The position numbers were made by a program, and so were the translations under genes. This document shows positions 9,520 through 20,600 of a stretch of 64,000 nt of DNA, in pieces (position 1 is the first letter of the stretch; every line of letters starts with the position of its first letter). The stretch spans positions 73,036,001 through 73,100,000 of the forward strand of contig OZ231127.1 of the NCBI GenBank assembly GCA_965153355.1, read 5' to 3'. The DNA comes from Flaccisagitta enflata. Taxonomy: Eukaryota; Chaetognatha; Sagittoidea; Aphragmophora. Below the pieces are notes generated by a model. It was given only the letters and a program-made list of their open reading frames with translations. It had not been told where the DNA came from and made no database searches.

Positions 9520-11462
9520 TCAATCTACTCCGATAGATCTAGTGCGTTGGACAGCGTCTCCTGCATGAGAGAGGAAATTTAATGGAAAACAGTGATTAAC
9601 AATAGCTTGTGGCTATGGAATAGCAATGACTGATGACAATATATAGCTCATAGCTACTGGTTTGCCTGCAAACAGTCAAATTCAAGAAAGAACTATTTAG
9701 TATAAGAGGAATCCTCTTGTTGATCACATGCTCAAATTAAAAGAGCAAGGAAAGAAGAGTTCAAGAGAGTGTGCCCCATCTCTCGTTAAACTGATCACCT
9801 TGCTACATGTAATCTCCTAGAACGTCTCTTAATCCACAGATGAACAAGAGCCTAAATTTTATAATTGTTGGGTTTGCAACGGGAGACTTACTTGAAAATC
9901 CATTGTTAGCCATTTGCGGAGAAAGCGGGTTCCCGTCAACGATGGTGCCACAAAGTTGCTGTTGGAATTCAAAGAATGACTTAGTTTAATAAGCAGTAAA
10001 ATTTCATAGAAACAAATCCCCGAGACAACCCTTGAAAAGAAGCCTGGAGTTAGGACAGAATCGCAAAGGGTTTAGGGGGAGGGGCAATTTCAAACTTCAT
10101 TACTGTCAATTGACAAGAGTCGTGAAAAAAATTCCAATGCAGTATGTTGTTGGCTTTTCCGAATTCTCTCTTAACAGTTTATGAAAACTGAGTTGACCAT
10201 GCTGGGACCATGCTGCTCATGGATTCACTATCAAGCGGCTAACGATACATTAGCATGCATGAAACTATGGTTAACATTAATTTTAGCCATTTGGCCAAAT
10301 TACATAGCATAAAGCAAGTTTCTAACCTTGAGAATGAGTAGCAATTAGTTTCCTTTGAGTAAACGGCAATGGCACACACGTACACGAGCATCTTCTAGCG
10401 ACCACCAAGATGACATTGTTGGATTCAGGTAGGGAGATGGACAAATGTTCCAAAACAATTTTGCGAGTCCAAAGAACCATCAAGTCAGCGACATTCTGGA
10501 AAACAAGCGGAAAAGAAATAAGTCACACAGCTAAACATAACATTATCACACATATACATGTACATGAAACATTGTAAATTGGACGCACACACATAATTTT
10601 CACTCTGGCGCAATAATTGTACCTCTGCAGCTGAAATGGTGGCCCGAGGCTCAAGGTGCAAAATTGAGCCTCATCTATGATGACAGCAACAATTCTTTTT
10701 TCAGTTTCTAGTTCAGCTACAGTACGACGAGAGCAAAGATGACCTAGAGTGGAGGATAGATTATATGTATTTTAATCTTATTAAACCCATAAAAAATTAG
10801 AATTTACAATAATTAAAAGTTTCCCTATTGAGTGCATATGTTTGCCTCTCTCAGACTAACTAATAACTTGTCTTTATCAAAACTTCTTTTTTGAACAATT
10901 TAACCCATTTCATAAAATTGAATAAAAAATTTTTATAAATTAAAAAGGAAAAAATCAGCTTAATCAGACAATTTTTGCAGGTTTAATAGCTATCTTAAGC
11001 TTCTCTCAAATATAAGTTTATTAATTATCTTTTTTTAAAATAGCTATAAAACTTATTAAAATAGTTCAATTAAACTGATTTTTTTTTTCAATAAAATTTT
11101 ATGAAAATTTTTGTCAGATCTAATAAAATAAGTCAAAAGATAAAGTTTGAATGTTGAAAAATAAAGTCCTACAGAGATCAAGTAGCAAGTTTAAGTCTAG
11201 AAAAAACAAACATATTTGCTCAATAAAGCAATTTCTGATAAATGAAGATCTCAAATATTTCATGAATAATAAAAAAAGAAAATCTAAAACCTTTCCTCCA
11301 GTCTATAATGTCTTTGCTCCCACCGTACTTTAGTAATGACAGGAAAGCAAACCTGAGACATCCATGGCGCATTGGCTTCTTTAAGGTGATAGGTACTGCG
11401 TTGGAGAAGGCCGAGCTGAATTCTTCGTCGTTAGGATTGAAGGGAGTCAGAATACAGAGCAT
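9520..11462 (-). CDS. Candidate multi-exon gene, product unknown
   Basis: Five exon-like segments lie in order on the minus strand: 11353-11462 (ATG start, donor CTCAG/GTTTGC), 10623-10743 (acceptor CCACTCTAG, donor AGAG/GTACAA, frame contains RIVAVIIDEAQFCTLSLG), 10327-10495 (very strong acceptor after a pyrimidine tract, frame begins NVADLMVLWTRKIVLEH), 9892-9958 (acceptor CCAACAG, donor TCAA/GTAAGT) and 9520-9560 (acceptor CATGCAG). The splice sites are good, but the phases of the segments do not all agree. The first ends in phase 2, the second reads open only when entered in phase 1, and the fourth is open in two frames (one UBA-like, MANNGFSRDAVQRT). The gene may therefore be mis-joined, broken, or missing an exon that I did not see. 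The IIDEAQ word recalls a helicase Walker B box but is not enough to name a family. Confidence 0.3.
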
Positions 11463-11802
11463 CCCTTAATGTAGGTGACAGTATTCCCATGTCGTGAAAT
11501 TCTTTATACACTGTTCTTGTTGTGACGTGGATGGGAGGTAATACGGAAAAGGAAACGTTGCATTACGGAGTTAATTGACAATATTTCGACGCATTCTCCG
11601 TCACGACATAAGCTTGTCAAAATTGGAGAAAGTCACGGAGGAACGTGGACGACCACCCACAAAGAAATCCGCGCGGCCGCGTTAGTTTTGACATTTATTT
11701 AAACTGGTTTCGCCTTTGGAGAATCGCTGGAAAAAGTTTTAGATGGCGCCTAGCGTGGTGTCACATCGTTGCGGAGTGTTAGTCACGATTTTGTTGAGGG
11801 AG

Positions 11803-11807
<5 letters not shown>

Positions 11808-11890
<83 letters not shown>
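11808..11890. repeat. (GA)n microsatellite
   Basis: About 41 uninterrupted GA dinucleotides. The arginine/glutamate frames across it are artefacts. Confidence 0.97.
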
Positions 11891-11891
<1 letters not shown>

Positions 11892-12093
11892 GATCACGAG
11901 ACTCTTTACTCAATATTACGTAACTACTGCACAAAAAGAGCATCTCTCTCTCTGTGTTACTGGAAACAGCAAGTATCTGAGTGGAGAGCCACCGGCGCTC
12001 TTAACTGAGCTGGATCGCAAATCGACATAACATAATTTTTCATCTCTATCTCTTTTTCAGTTCCGTGCGCGCCTGTTACTGTTAGGAGGATCG

Positions 12094-12098
<5 letters not shown>

Positions 12099-12146
<48 letters not shown>
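12099..12146. repeat. (CT)n microsatellite
   Basis: About 24 CT units, opposite in strand sense to the GA array 200 bp to the left. Confidence 0.97.
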
Positions 12147-12153
<7 letters not shown>

Positions 12154-12417
12154 TTTGTGTTTTTTTCCTTGTATAAATGGGTTCATGTTCCTTGAATATA
12201 GAATTCATCATGACATCATCTTTGTTCGTCTGACCAACGGCCCGTCCTAGTCCGTCCATGCACGTCCATCCATCTATTGATCCCTTACGTTTAGTGAAAG
12301 GGACCATCGGGCTCGAGTTGGAGAGTGTAAATGTGCCTGTCTTCATCATTCTTTCTCTATCGCGCTACTCTCACATGCTTAACATTTCATTTCATTTCCT
12401 ATCTCTTTCTTTTTCAG

Positions 12418-12482
12418 TGAAGGTCTAATTCACACTCAGTGGTTAAATATGGAAAACGCGATTGCTTGCACATTACGTCATG
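12418..12482 (+). CDS. Candidate internal exon, 65 bp
   Basis: Acceptor after a long pyrimidine tract (CTCTTTCTTTTTCAG) and donor CATG/GTAAGTAG. One frame is open throughout, entered with the last base of a codon and left in phase 1, reading EGLIHTQWLNMENAIACTLRH. A similar acceptor (CTATCTCTTTTTCAG) occurs at about 12060. Neighbouring exons of a matching gene were not identified, so this could also be a fortuitous splice-site pair. Confidence 0.3.
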
Positions 12483-12794
12483 GTAAGTAGTTCTGATGTT
12501 AGCAACAATGAAATTAGCATGGCATTCTCGTTTCAATTTTCAGTCCCGAACATGCAACTCTAGAAATTGCCATGTCGGTCCGTCCTTCAGTCTGTCGGTC
12601 TGTAACCTAAACAACACTTGAGTGTTTTTTCGCTATTACGATCCTGCTCACCTGTCGTTGACTGGGGGGGGGGTGTATATACACGTTTGTTAAAGGATAT
12701 AGGATGCACGCACTCTTTACACCTTATTACGTTTGTGCCCCATGCGTAATTTTGTGTGCTGCTGTGCAATGCAATGTTCCTTGTTAGTTATTTA

Positions 12795-12946
12795 CAAGCA
12801 TGGGCGGATACATGGCTAGTCCAGTCGCATGTGGGTGGGAAGTGGCTGTATTTGGGCAGGAGCAGTGGGGTCTGATAATAGAAAAAAACTAATGACCGAT
12901 AAATGGATGGACAAAGCGAGGTGGAGTTGCGTAGCGCTCAACTAAA
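12795..12946 (-). mobile_element. Degenerate hairpin-ended short element, H1-like
   Basis: GGCGGATACATGGCTAGTCC at one end and GTTGCGTAGCGCTCAACTAA at the other, with GGGCAGGAGCAGTGGGGTC between them, as in intact copies. Confidence 0.65.
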
Positions 12947-12949
12947 AGC

Positions 12950-14690
12950 TATTGTTCACCTACCCATTCATGTATTGACATAGATTTTTGACATGAATTG
13001 ACTGAAAAAAAGTATGTGAATGTAAAATGCAGTATAATTTATTATACATGTTTTTTTATAAGAACCTCATTTAAAAGAATATCAAAGCTTTGAAGTGCCT
13101 CAAAGTTAGGAGATTTTAAGAACATACGAAGGCTTCAGATAAAAAGAAAAAATTTTCACTGTTGGTAAAACTTATATAAGATAGAAAAAATATTTGAATT
13201 GTGGTATAATTTCAGTATAATTCTATTATTTCTAATATAGATATAAAAAATTATATCTAGATTTTATAATTTCATTATTATCATTATCAATTAATAGTAA
13301 CTTAAAGGGTTTCTTAGTTTTCATACTTATATATAGTATTTTTGATTGATAATGCTTTATGAATGTTTTATGCTTTAATTGGACTAAAAAATATCATAAA
13401 GCCCTCCAAAAAAATGACGTTCTTATAAAAAAAGCGTTCTTGTTAAAAACAATTTTTTATGTTGGATTCAACGAAGCGGGATGTAACTCTATCCACCTGG
13501 GTTCATGTCCCTCATTCCTTACAGGCGCTCATTTCAACAGGAAAGCGTTGGTTCACGTTCACATTTGAGGATTAGATGAAGCTTCACAGATTCGAAGAAC
13601 TTCACCACGTCTTTTCTCTCTAGATTCGTCGTTTTAATGGACATCTCACGCTCACAAGATCAAAGCAAGTTTCTTTAGGTGAGAAAAAGAACCTATTCAG
13701 TTTAGCAACGAATAAAATTGAGTTCTCGATCTCTTTTCCAGGAGGGGGGAGGGAATCAAAGTGTTTGAAGGCAGGTGAAGCTTGATGGGTGATACACTTT
13801 CTATGTCGCATGCACGCGGTTCTATAGCTATGTTGGTCCGTCTCGTGGGTTGGATGGTCTGTAACGCTTTGCCAATTTGGCGTTTAACAATGGCCAAAAA
13901 AAAAGACTGGACATGGCGGTTTTTGATGCCTTTGACCGGCTCAGTCTCAATGAAAATACAAAAAAATCAGTGACCGTTTGAAAGATCTTTGAAAGTTCTT
14001 CAAATCTAGACCAAGCAGAAAGTTTTATCTCAAATCGTTTAGAAATGGCAACAGTTTGAACTGAGCATCACCATAATCTGTCAATAGAAGGAATTTTGTA
14101 CTTGTAATTCTGTTTTTAAAAGCATATAAAACATATCTGACAAAAGGAAACTAAGAAAAATTTAAGAGAAAATGAAAATACAACTCATTATTTACAAAAT
14201 GGTGCCAAGCAGACATTTCTGAGTCAATCCGTTTAGAAATGGTAATCAAATAAAGACATTTAGTCCACGAATTCAAGTTAGAAAAAAACTTCATATCTGG
14301 TAGATTTCAATTTGATACTCTTTTTTCAAATTAACATAACTTCTAGAGTTTTTAAGTTAGAATTTCGTTCAACGACTCAAATCGAAGATTTTTCGAAGCT
14401 CTTTTGAATGGTTATAGATTTTATGTACTTTTTCAAAAGCAGCACCAAGTTATGATAGAAATAAGCAGTGTCCGTTTTTTTTGGCCATTGTTATGGGCAG
14501 TTTTGGCACTACTGCTCCTGCACAAACACATGGTTAGCCTAATTTTTATCACTGCGCCTACACACACGCTTGTGACTTGGGTGGCCATGTATCCTTCTTC
14601 TCATAAGTAGTTTATAAGAACATCAAGGCTTGCTTAAAAATTAAGAACATGAGTCTTATAAAAATAGAAAACTATAGTTGGTCGATATAA
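12950..14690. other. Unique AT-rich DNA with small element fragments
   Basis: 13800-13880 (TGTCGCATGCACGCGGTT followed by GTTGGTCCGTC) and 14480-14605 (CACTACTGCTCCTGC and then GGTGGCCATGTATCC) are pieces of H-family elements. The 13970-14400 stretch resembles 18640-18740 (GATCTTTGAAA, TTTAGAAATGG), probably an old dispersed repeat. No gene is supported. Confidence 0.45.
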
Positions 14691-15060
14691 TAATAGTTGG
14701 TGGGTGATAGTTGGTGGGTAATAGTTGGTGGGTGAGAGTCAGTGGGTGATAGTGTGTGAGAGCTAGTGGGTGATAGTTGGTCGATGATGGTGGGTGATAG
14801 TTGGTGGGTGATAGTTGGTGGGCGATAGTTGGTGGGTGATAGTTGGTGGGTGATAGTTGGTGGGTGATAGTTGGTGGGTGATAGTTGGTGGGTGATAGTT
14901 GGTGGGTGATAGTTGGTGGGTGATAGTTGGTGGGTGTTGGTGATAGTTGGGGTGTTAGTTGGTGGGTTAGTTGGTGTAGTTAGTTGGTTGGTGTGTTAGT
15001 TGGTGGTGTTATGGTTGGCTGGTGGGTGTTAGTTGGTGGGTGTTAGTTGGTGGGTGTTAG
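14690..15060. repeat. 14-bp minisatellite, G-rich on plus strand
   Basis: Units of GGTGGGTGATAGTT, most regular at 14810-14935, with degenerate forms on both sides. Confidence 0.95.
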
Positions 15061-15068
15061 CTGGCTGT

Positions 15069-15350
15069 TAGCCCACCACCTTCGCCCACCACCTTCGCCC
15101 ACCACCTTCGCCCACCACCTTCGCCCACCACCTTCGCCCACCACCTTCGCCCACCACCTTCGCCCACCACCTTCACCCACCACCTTCGCCCACCACCTTC
15201 ACCCACCACCTTCGCCCACCACCTTTGCCCACCACCTTCGCCCACCACCTTCGCCCACCACCTTCGCCCACCACCTTCGCCCACCACCTTCGCCCACCAC
15301 CTTTGCCCACCACTTTCGTCCACCACCTTCGTCCACCACAATCTTTGTCC
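15069..15350. repeat. 13-bp minisatellite, C-rich on plus strand
   Basis: About 21 units of CGCCCACCACCTT. The minus strand reads GGTGGGCGAAGGTGGGCGAA. The array directly abuts the preceding one, with the GGTGGG core on the opposite strand. Confidence 0.96.
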
Positions 15351-15673
15351 ACCGATAATTAAATCTGTATTTTCATTACATTTTTAAGTTTAATTATCTT
15401 TATTGTTTTAATTTATGTAGTCCTATTATGTTGCAAATAAAACCATACATACAAATTTTACTGACAGCGTCGCCATTTGCGCCAGTTGCGTGCGGGTGGG
15501 CAGGAGCAGTGAAAGAGGTCACTAGGGAGAGTGAGCACAAGCAGTGAGCTCAAACGGTTCCCAAACACCAAACAGGTCGCCCAAGGCCATGCCAATATGT
15601 GGTCAGCGATACCCATTGCCCTGCTTTATAACAATACATTATTATCATAAAAATCATTATGATGATATAATTT

Positions 15674-15859
15674 TTAGTCGCGTGCACGCAACTACAACTT
15701 GCTTTGTCCGTTGGTCGGTCAGTCGGTCGGTTGGTTGGTCACATTTTACTTTTTTTTATGATTTTATTGCTTTGACCTCACTGCTCCTGCCCAAATGGTC
15801 TGGTGACCTCAAATATGGCCCCTGCCGTGACTTAGGTAGCCGTGTATCCGGTCTTGTTT
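15674..15859 (+). mobile_element. Hairpin-ended short element, subfamily H1
   Basis: Starts TTTTTAGTCGCGTGCACGC, followed by a GTTGGTCGGTCAGTCGG array, CACTGCTCCTGCCCAAATGG, and the terminal GCCGTGTATCCGGTCTTGTT. The distal complement is damaged (CCGTGACTTAGG). A fragment of a second copy in the opposite sense lies just left at about 15475-15545 (CAGTTGCGTGCGGGTGGGCA). Confidence 0.85.
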
Positions 15860-16296
15860 TTCAGGGTATCTGATCTTTTTATACTAGTTTTCCTAAAATG
15901 TAATGTTCTTGTTAAATCTGAGGCTCAGCATCTTTTTGAAATGTTCCTATTTTCTGGCCAAATCTGAGGCTGATGTTCTTGTGAACAGTTTTCTTTTAAA
16001 AAGAAAAACTTGTATTCTCAAATCTTCCTCCTTGACCGACGCTCATGTTCTCCGCTAACACCTCAACTCTCAGTTCTTGAAATAAATTAGTTTCCAATCT
16101 CTCTCCAGGCAGTTGTGACGTTGAAGCGGGAGTTACGCCCCCAAGGTGCCATCCATCGCAGCAGCTCAATACCATTTATACAAGCCCCTCGCCCAAGATC
16201 TCCCGCTCACAATGGTCTTTCAGACAATTAATCGGGGTCGACGTAATCGGCACTCAACCCGACAACCTCCATCGTCAGTGCCTCACTACTCAACAA

Positions 16297-16620
16297 TTGC
16301 GTGGGCCTCTCTTCATCATCAGTGCCTCACTACTCAACAATAGCGTGTGCCTCTCTACATCATCCCGTCCTCCTCGCAGCAGCTCACGTCGTCGGCTCGT
16401 CATTCCCCGATTAAACCATAGTTTCTTTCTCTCGCCTCCACGACATTTCGACAAATTTGAGTTGGAACTTTTCATGCCAAGGGAAACGCGCTGCAAGAGA
16501 TTCAACGTTTCTCATACTCTTGATTGTGAGCAAAAATGTTATGAAAATCTGCGGTGCTTACGCGTTAATATGCGATGGATGCAAAGGAAGAATAATTTTA
16601 TCAGTGAAACAGACATCTAA
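16297..16620 (+). CDS. ORF with possible PAN/apple-like half-domain
   Basis: The frame covers two parts. Upstream is serine-rich, coming from a duplicated segment (GTGCCTCACTACTCAACAAT occurs twice). Downstream, around 16455-16570, the peptide reads KRFNVSHTLDCEQKCYENLR followed by CLRVNM. The spacing of the VS..ECxxxC......CxSxN type is what PAN/apple domains show between strand 1 and the third cysteine. The rest of such a domain is not visible before the stop at 16620. This is pattern recognition on a short stretch. It may be a single exon of a larger gene or coincidence. Confidence 0.25.
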   Translation: MRGPLFIISASLLNNSVCLSTSSRPPRSSSRRRLVIPRLNHSFFLSPPRHFDKFELELFMPRETRCKRFNVSHTLDCEQKCYENLRCLRVNMRWMQRKNNFISETDI

Positions 16621-16663
16621 ATGAATTGAAAAAAACTGGTGATGTTTAAATTCTTTTTTAGGC

Positions 16664-17180
16664 AGCGGCTCTGAAGGGGTCGATGACCTATGCTTTCAAA
16701 AATATTGAGAATTTTTTCCTTCTTTTCCTTTTTGGGCAGCGGCCCCGAAGGGGACGATGTCCTGTAGAACACAGGGGGACTTTCGTTCGTCTGGTCGTAC
16801 GTTCGTTCGTTCGTGCGTCCCCCCAGGCCCTCTCAGGCCTGAAATCTGCCCTCTCAGGGCTAAATCTACCCTCTCAGACCTGAAATATGCCTTTTCAGGC
16901 CTTGAATCTGCCCTCTCAGGCCTGAAATCTGCACTCTCAGGCATTGAATCTGCCCTCTCAGGCCTGAATTTTGCCCTCTCAGGTCTGAAATCTGCCCTCT
17001 CAGGCCTTATGTTTCCCCTCCCAGCCTGAGAGGGCAGATTTTAGGCCTGAGAGGGTAGATTTCAGGCCTGAGAGGGCAGATTTCAGGCCTGAGAGGGTTT
17101 GGGGGAGACGGACGGACAAACGGACGAACAAAAGTCCCCCTGTGTTCTACAGGACATCGCCCCCTTCGGGGCCGCTGCCC
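16664..17180. mobile_element. Foldback-like element, type A, with internal minisatellite
   Basis: The left end, from 16734, is GGGCAGCGGCCCCGAAGGGG, then CGATGTCCTGTAGAACACAG. The right end, to 17180, is its reverse complement (CTGTGTTCTACAGGACATCG, then CCCCTTCGGGGCCGCTGCCC). Inside, 16825-17030 holds direct 21-bp units of GCCCTCTCAGGCCTGAAATCT, followed at 17025-17098 by the same unit inverted. The whole 447 bp can fold back. The preceding 70 bp (16664-16733) is a left end of the related type B (CGATGACCTATGCTTTCA). Confidence 0.8.
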
Positions 17181-17204
17181 TGCTTCCCCTCACTCCAATT
17201 CACA

Positions 17205-17625
17205 ATCAGGCAAAGCAGGGCAACGGGTATCGCTGACCACATATTGCCCTTGGGCGACCTGTTCTTCTATGTACCCCCCTTAAATCCCAGCCTAGAGGCC
17301 CAAATCCCAGTGTCAAATCCCTAATCCCAGCCGGCCTTGAGTCCAAAATCCAAGATTCAAGGCCCAAATCCTAGCCTGGAGGCCCAGATTCTAGCCTTAA
17401 GGCCAAAATCTCAGCCTTGAGGCCCAATCTCAGCCTCAAGACTGGGATTTGGGCCTCAAGACTGGGATTTGGGCCTCAAGACTGGGATTTGGGCCTCAAG
17501 ATTAGGATTAGGGCCTCGAGGCTGGGATTTGAGGGGGGGGGGGACAAAACAGGAGAAGGAGAAAATTCCCCATATGTGTGAAAGCATAGGTCATTGACCC
17601 TTTTGGGGCCACTGCTATTTCAATT
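17205..17625. mobile_element. Foldback-like element, type B right part
   Basis: Contains the conserved module GCAGGGCAACGGGTATCGCT (17213 on), then arrays of AAATCCCAGCCT/GAGGCCC and the inverse GGCCTCAAGACTGGGATTTG (17440-17530). It ends with the type B terminus CCCCATATGTGTGAAAGCAT, then AGGTCATTGACCC and TTTTGGGGCCACTGC. The matching left end lies at 16664-16733, so the type A copy appears nested inside this one. Confidence 0.7.
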
Positions 17626-17639
17626 TCAAGCACAACCTA

Positions 17640-18374
17640 CTTAGGCAGGGCACGGGTACCGCTCACCATCTTTCGCTTTTGCGACTATTCTTAATTAACC
17701 TGCAATCATTTTTTTAGAGCTCTCAAAGAACTATGTCATCTCGCCTTTTGTCCGCATAGGAATATTATCCCTACCGGCCTAACCAGCCTACCAGCTAGAA
17801 AATAACTAGTCATTCAAGGATCGCACATGGTCAGCGGTACCCGATGCCCTGCTTGGAGTAATAAACTGAAGAAGTGAGCAGTAAGAGCAGGGGTAAAAAT
17901 TACAATTGTTTTCTTGGGGCTTTTTGAGCAATTTTCAATGTTCAATGAGAATTTTCTTGATTTCTATGATATTCAATAGGAATTTCATATTCTAATATTC
18001 ATTTGTCAATTTGCTATGTTATCCAATTAAAATTTCACCTGTCTTTGGTTTTTTTGGTAGTTTTCCATATTTTTCAATGGGATATTGATATTTTTTAGCT
18101 TTTTGTCAATATTCAATGGATAGTTAGCATTTTGTCAATTTTTTGCTAGGGGGGACATAGGGAAGGATGTTTTTATTCTTTGCCCCTGTCTTACAGGACA
18201 TCGGCCCTTTGGGGCCACTGCCTAAAACGCGTGCAATTTGGTTGAAATTTGGTACAATTTATCCTGTTAAACCAGCCTACCAGCCTATTAGCCTAAAAGT
18301 GGAAAATGCAACCTGGGTGTTATGATTCCCCCCTGCCTTTGATTTTCTTCCCCGCAACACGTTGCATCGCATTA
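17640..18374. other. Element-derived and AT-rich DNA
   Basis: Holds copies of the GGGTACCGCT module (17640-17690, and inverted at 17826-17860) and a partial type A end at 18185-18225 (TTACAGGACATCGGCCCTTTGG). The 17930-18150 stretch is made of TTCAATG/AATTTTC words. No gene is seen. Confidence 0.5.
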
Positions 18375-18971
18375 TACTATCTTCGCTGAAAGAAACGCAG
18401 CAGTTATTTTACTAAATTGTGCGCCTTTGCATAGTCCAATCTAATTGAAATTCATGACAGAAAAAAACTAGAGCAAAAGATCTGTCCAACCCTGCAATCC
18501 GCATCTCACAAAGTCTAGAAATGATAGTAGATGAAAGAAAAAGTTTCATTTCAGAAAAGTGGAAAAAAATATCAGCCCCATGATATCAGCTCATGTTTTA
18601 CTGGTTATGACTCATTAATTTTTGAATGGATTTACAAAAAATTGGTGACAGTTGGAAAGGTCCTGGCGAGATCTTTGAAATGGGACTAATCTGGCATTTC
18701 TAGCTTCATTTGTTTAAAAGTTACAAGCAAAACAAGGTTGATTGTCAAAAGAATAAACCTGAAAAAAATTGCTAGAAAGGCTTGGAGATCAAACATACCC
18801 GAAAACCTGCAGCAGTAATACCGATCCATGCAACGGTGGATGGAAGCGATCATTGATGCTGGGATAGCCCGTACTCGTTATCAGAAAAAAATTTTGTTAT
18901 TTGTTTGTAATATTTGAGCATCATATCAAACTTATTTACTAACTGCTGCGTTTCTTTCGGCGAAGATAGTA
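18375..18971. mobile_element. MITE-like element with 32-bp terminal inverted repeats
   Basis: The left end begins TACTATCTTCGCTGAAAGAA and continues to GCAGCAGTTA. The right end is the reverse complement with one mismatch over 32 bp (TAACTGCTGC to GAAGATAGTA). The element is 597 bp with no open frame of note. The word GATTTTCTTCCCC occurs outside both ends, at 18341 and 18981. Its distance from the two ends differs, so it is not a simple target-site duplication. Confidence 0.75.
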
Positions 18972-18974
18972 CAA

Positions 18975-19760
18975 TCTATGATTTTCTTCCCCATAAGGCA
19001 GTGAAACAGTGTAGTTCAGGTTTAAATAGTGTTAAATTGTGTTTTACTAATGAATATTTATGATTTAGTACTGCCAAAGTTATATTTTCCCCCAATTTTC
19101 TTTTTCTCTTTTTTCCCCCTTTGATTTCCTTCCCCATCTCTAAATCCTTTGATTTTTTTCTCCCTCCACTAGGGGGGGAAAACTCAATTGTATACATGCC
19201 TAGGAAAATGTGCATAGGAAAATTTCAGCAAGAGACTCACACGTCCTTTTTCCCAGATCTACGCAAGGCTGATGCTGCATAATCATTACATCAGTGACAT
19301 ACAATTGTTATCATTCCTGTAAAATGTCGGGGAGGGCGTATTAGATTGATTTTAGGCCGGTTTAAATGATACGAGTTATTTTTGACATCAGCGAATGGGT
19401 CAATCAGAGGTAGCTCGTTCTCTCAATTTTCTTTGAGGCCCAATATGAAGTTTTTGCAAACATTGACATTCACTGTCGCTATCAAGTCATGTTTAATGGA
19501 TATGATTCCGCAGAGTAGCTTTATTCGTACAAGTTTGTACTTCTTGAGGACCTGAATGTCTAAGTGGAAAACTACGCCTTTTTAGACAAATTTTTCGTAA
19601 ATGCCGTTTAAAGCATTTTAAGCAGTAAAACAGAAGCATAATAAGTACACGCGAGTGAACTGTGAAGCTTTCAGTAAGGCAGGACCAGTCTAGGGTGGAG
19701 GGGGACACCCACCCATGGCCACCTCACTTATGCATGGACTTGGAAAAAAAGTGATTGTGA
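18975..19760. other. Unique DNA, no supported gene
   Basis: The minus-strand frame at 19493-19708 contains CLKCFKRHLRK and later TLRNHIH, faintly like a worn C2H2 zinc finger, but the C-C-H-H spacing is not met. Confidence 0.4.
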
Positions 19761-19761
19761 T

Positions 19762-19985
19762 TACAAGGCCGGATACACGGCTACCCCAGTCGCGTGTGGG
19801 TGGGCAGGGGCCATATTTGAGTGGAGCATTTGGGCAGGAGTGGTATAGCCAAAAATCCCATAAACGCCGAAAAAGTAAAGTGTGATGGACCGACGGACCG
19901 ACGAACGGATGGACCGACGGATTGACGGACCGATGGACCGACGGACCGACAAAGCGGTGTAGAGTCGCGTAGCACGCAACTAAAA
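19762..19985 (-). mobile_element. Hairpin-ended short element, subfamily H1, near complete
   Basis: Reads ACAAGGCCGGATACACGGCT, then CCCAGTCGCGTGTGGGTGGG, then a long GGACCGACGGACCGAC array, and finally GAGTCGCGTAGCACGCAACT followed by AAAAA. Among the best copies for showing the central array. Confidence 0.92.
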
Positions 19986-20106
19986 ATATCAACTTTTTGA
20001 ACAAGATTTTTGAACATATTAAACAATTTTGAATTGATTGCGACCAACCTTTTTTTCCAAAAAATTTTTGCCTAACAACGTTTAAGTGCCAAACAATGTA
20101 TAAGTG

Positions 20107-20225
20107 AACAAGGCTGGATACACGGCCTATACGAGTTGCGGACGGGTGGGTAGGGACGGGAATGCGTGTTTTCACACTTTTCGACTCTTGCTCATGGATG
20201 GACCGCCAGGCCGATGGACAACAAC
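20107..20225 (-). mobile_element. Hairpin-ended short element, subfamily H2, truncated
   Basis: Starts AACAAGGCTGGATACACGGC and carries GAGTTGCGGACGGGTGGGTA and CACACTTTTCGACTCTTGC, but lacks the hairpin end. Confidence 0.75.
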
Positions 20226-20343
20226 AAAAAATGTGTTTTACTTGGGCAGTTTCGAACTGATCCGGTTGAAACTAAAAGTGAATACCGTATTTCCTCTTTT
20301 GTGGCTTGAGGTTTCCCCCCTTGTCTTGCCGCATGTGTCATTT

Positions 20344-20499
20344 CTTTTTAGTTGCGGACACGCAACTTTATAAGAGGCTTTGTCCGTTTGTCCGTTGGTC
20401 CGTCCATCCGTCCGTAAGCAAGAGTCAAAATGTGGGAAAACGTGCATATCAGCCCCTGCCCACCCGTCCGCAACTGATGGCCATGTATCCGGCCTTGTT
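20344..20499 (+). mobile_element. Hairpin-ended short element, subfamily H2, complete
   Basis: The hairpin AGTTGCGGACACGCAACT is followed by TATAAGAGGCTTTGTCCG, a GTCCGTTGGTCCGTCC array, CCCTGCCCACCCGTCCGCAACT and the terminal GTATCCGGCCTTGTT. The distal GTCCGCAACT is the exact complement of the hairpin's first arm. Confidence 0.92.
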
Positions 20500-20600
20500 A
20501 AAGTTATGGAATTATATCATGCCTCCGTTATTTCATACCCCATCCAAGTTATAGATCTGAACTCTTAAATCCAATTGTAACAAGCTTTCTAGGCATTGTT

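Noticed and set aside
15674-15859. Hairpin-ended elements as tRNA-derived SINEs
   Set aside because: I could not find convincing A- and B-box promoter motifs, and the ends lack a poly-A or simple-repeat tail typical of SINEs.
19493-19708. Possible C2H2 zinc finger (CLKCFKRH... TLRNHIH)
   Set aside because: Cysteine and histidine spacing does not meet the C2H2 pattern and no linker motif is present.
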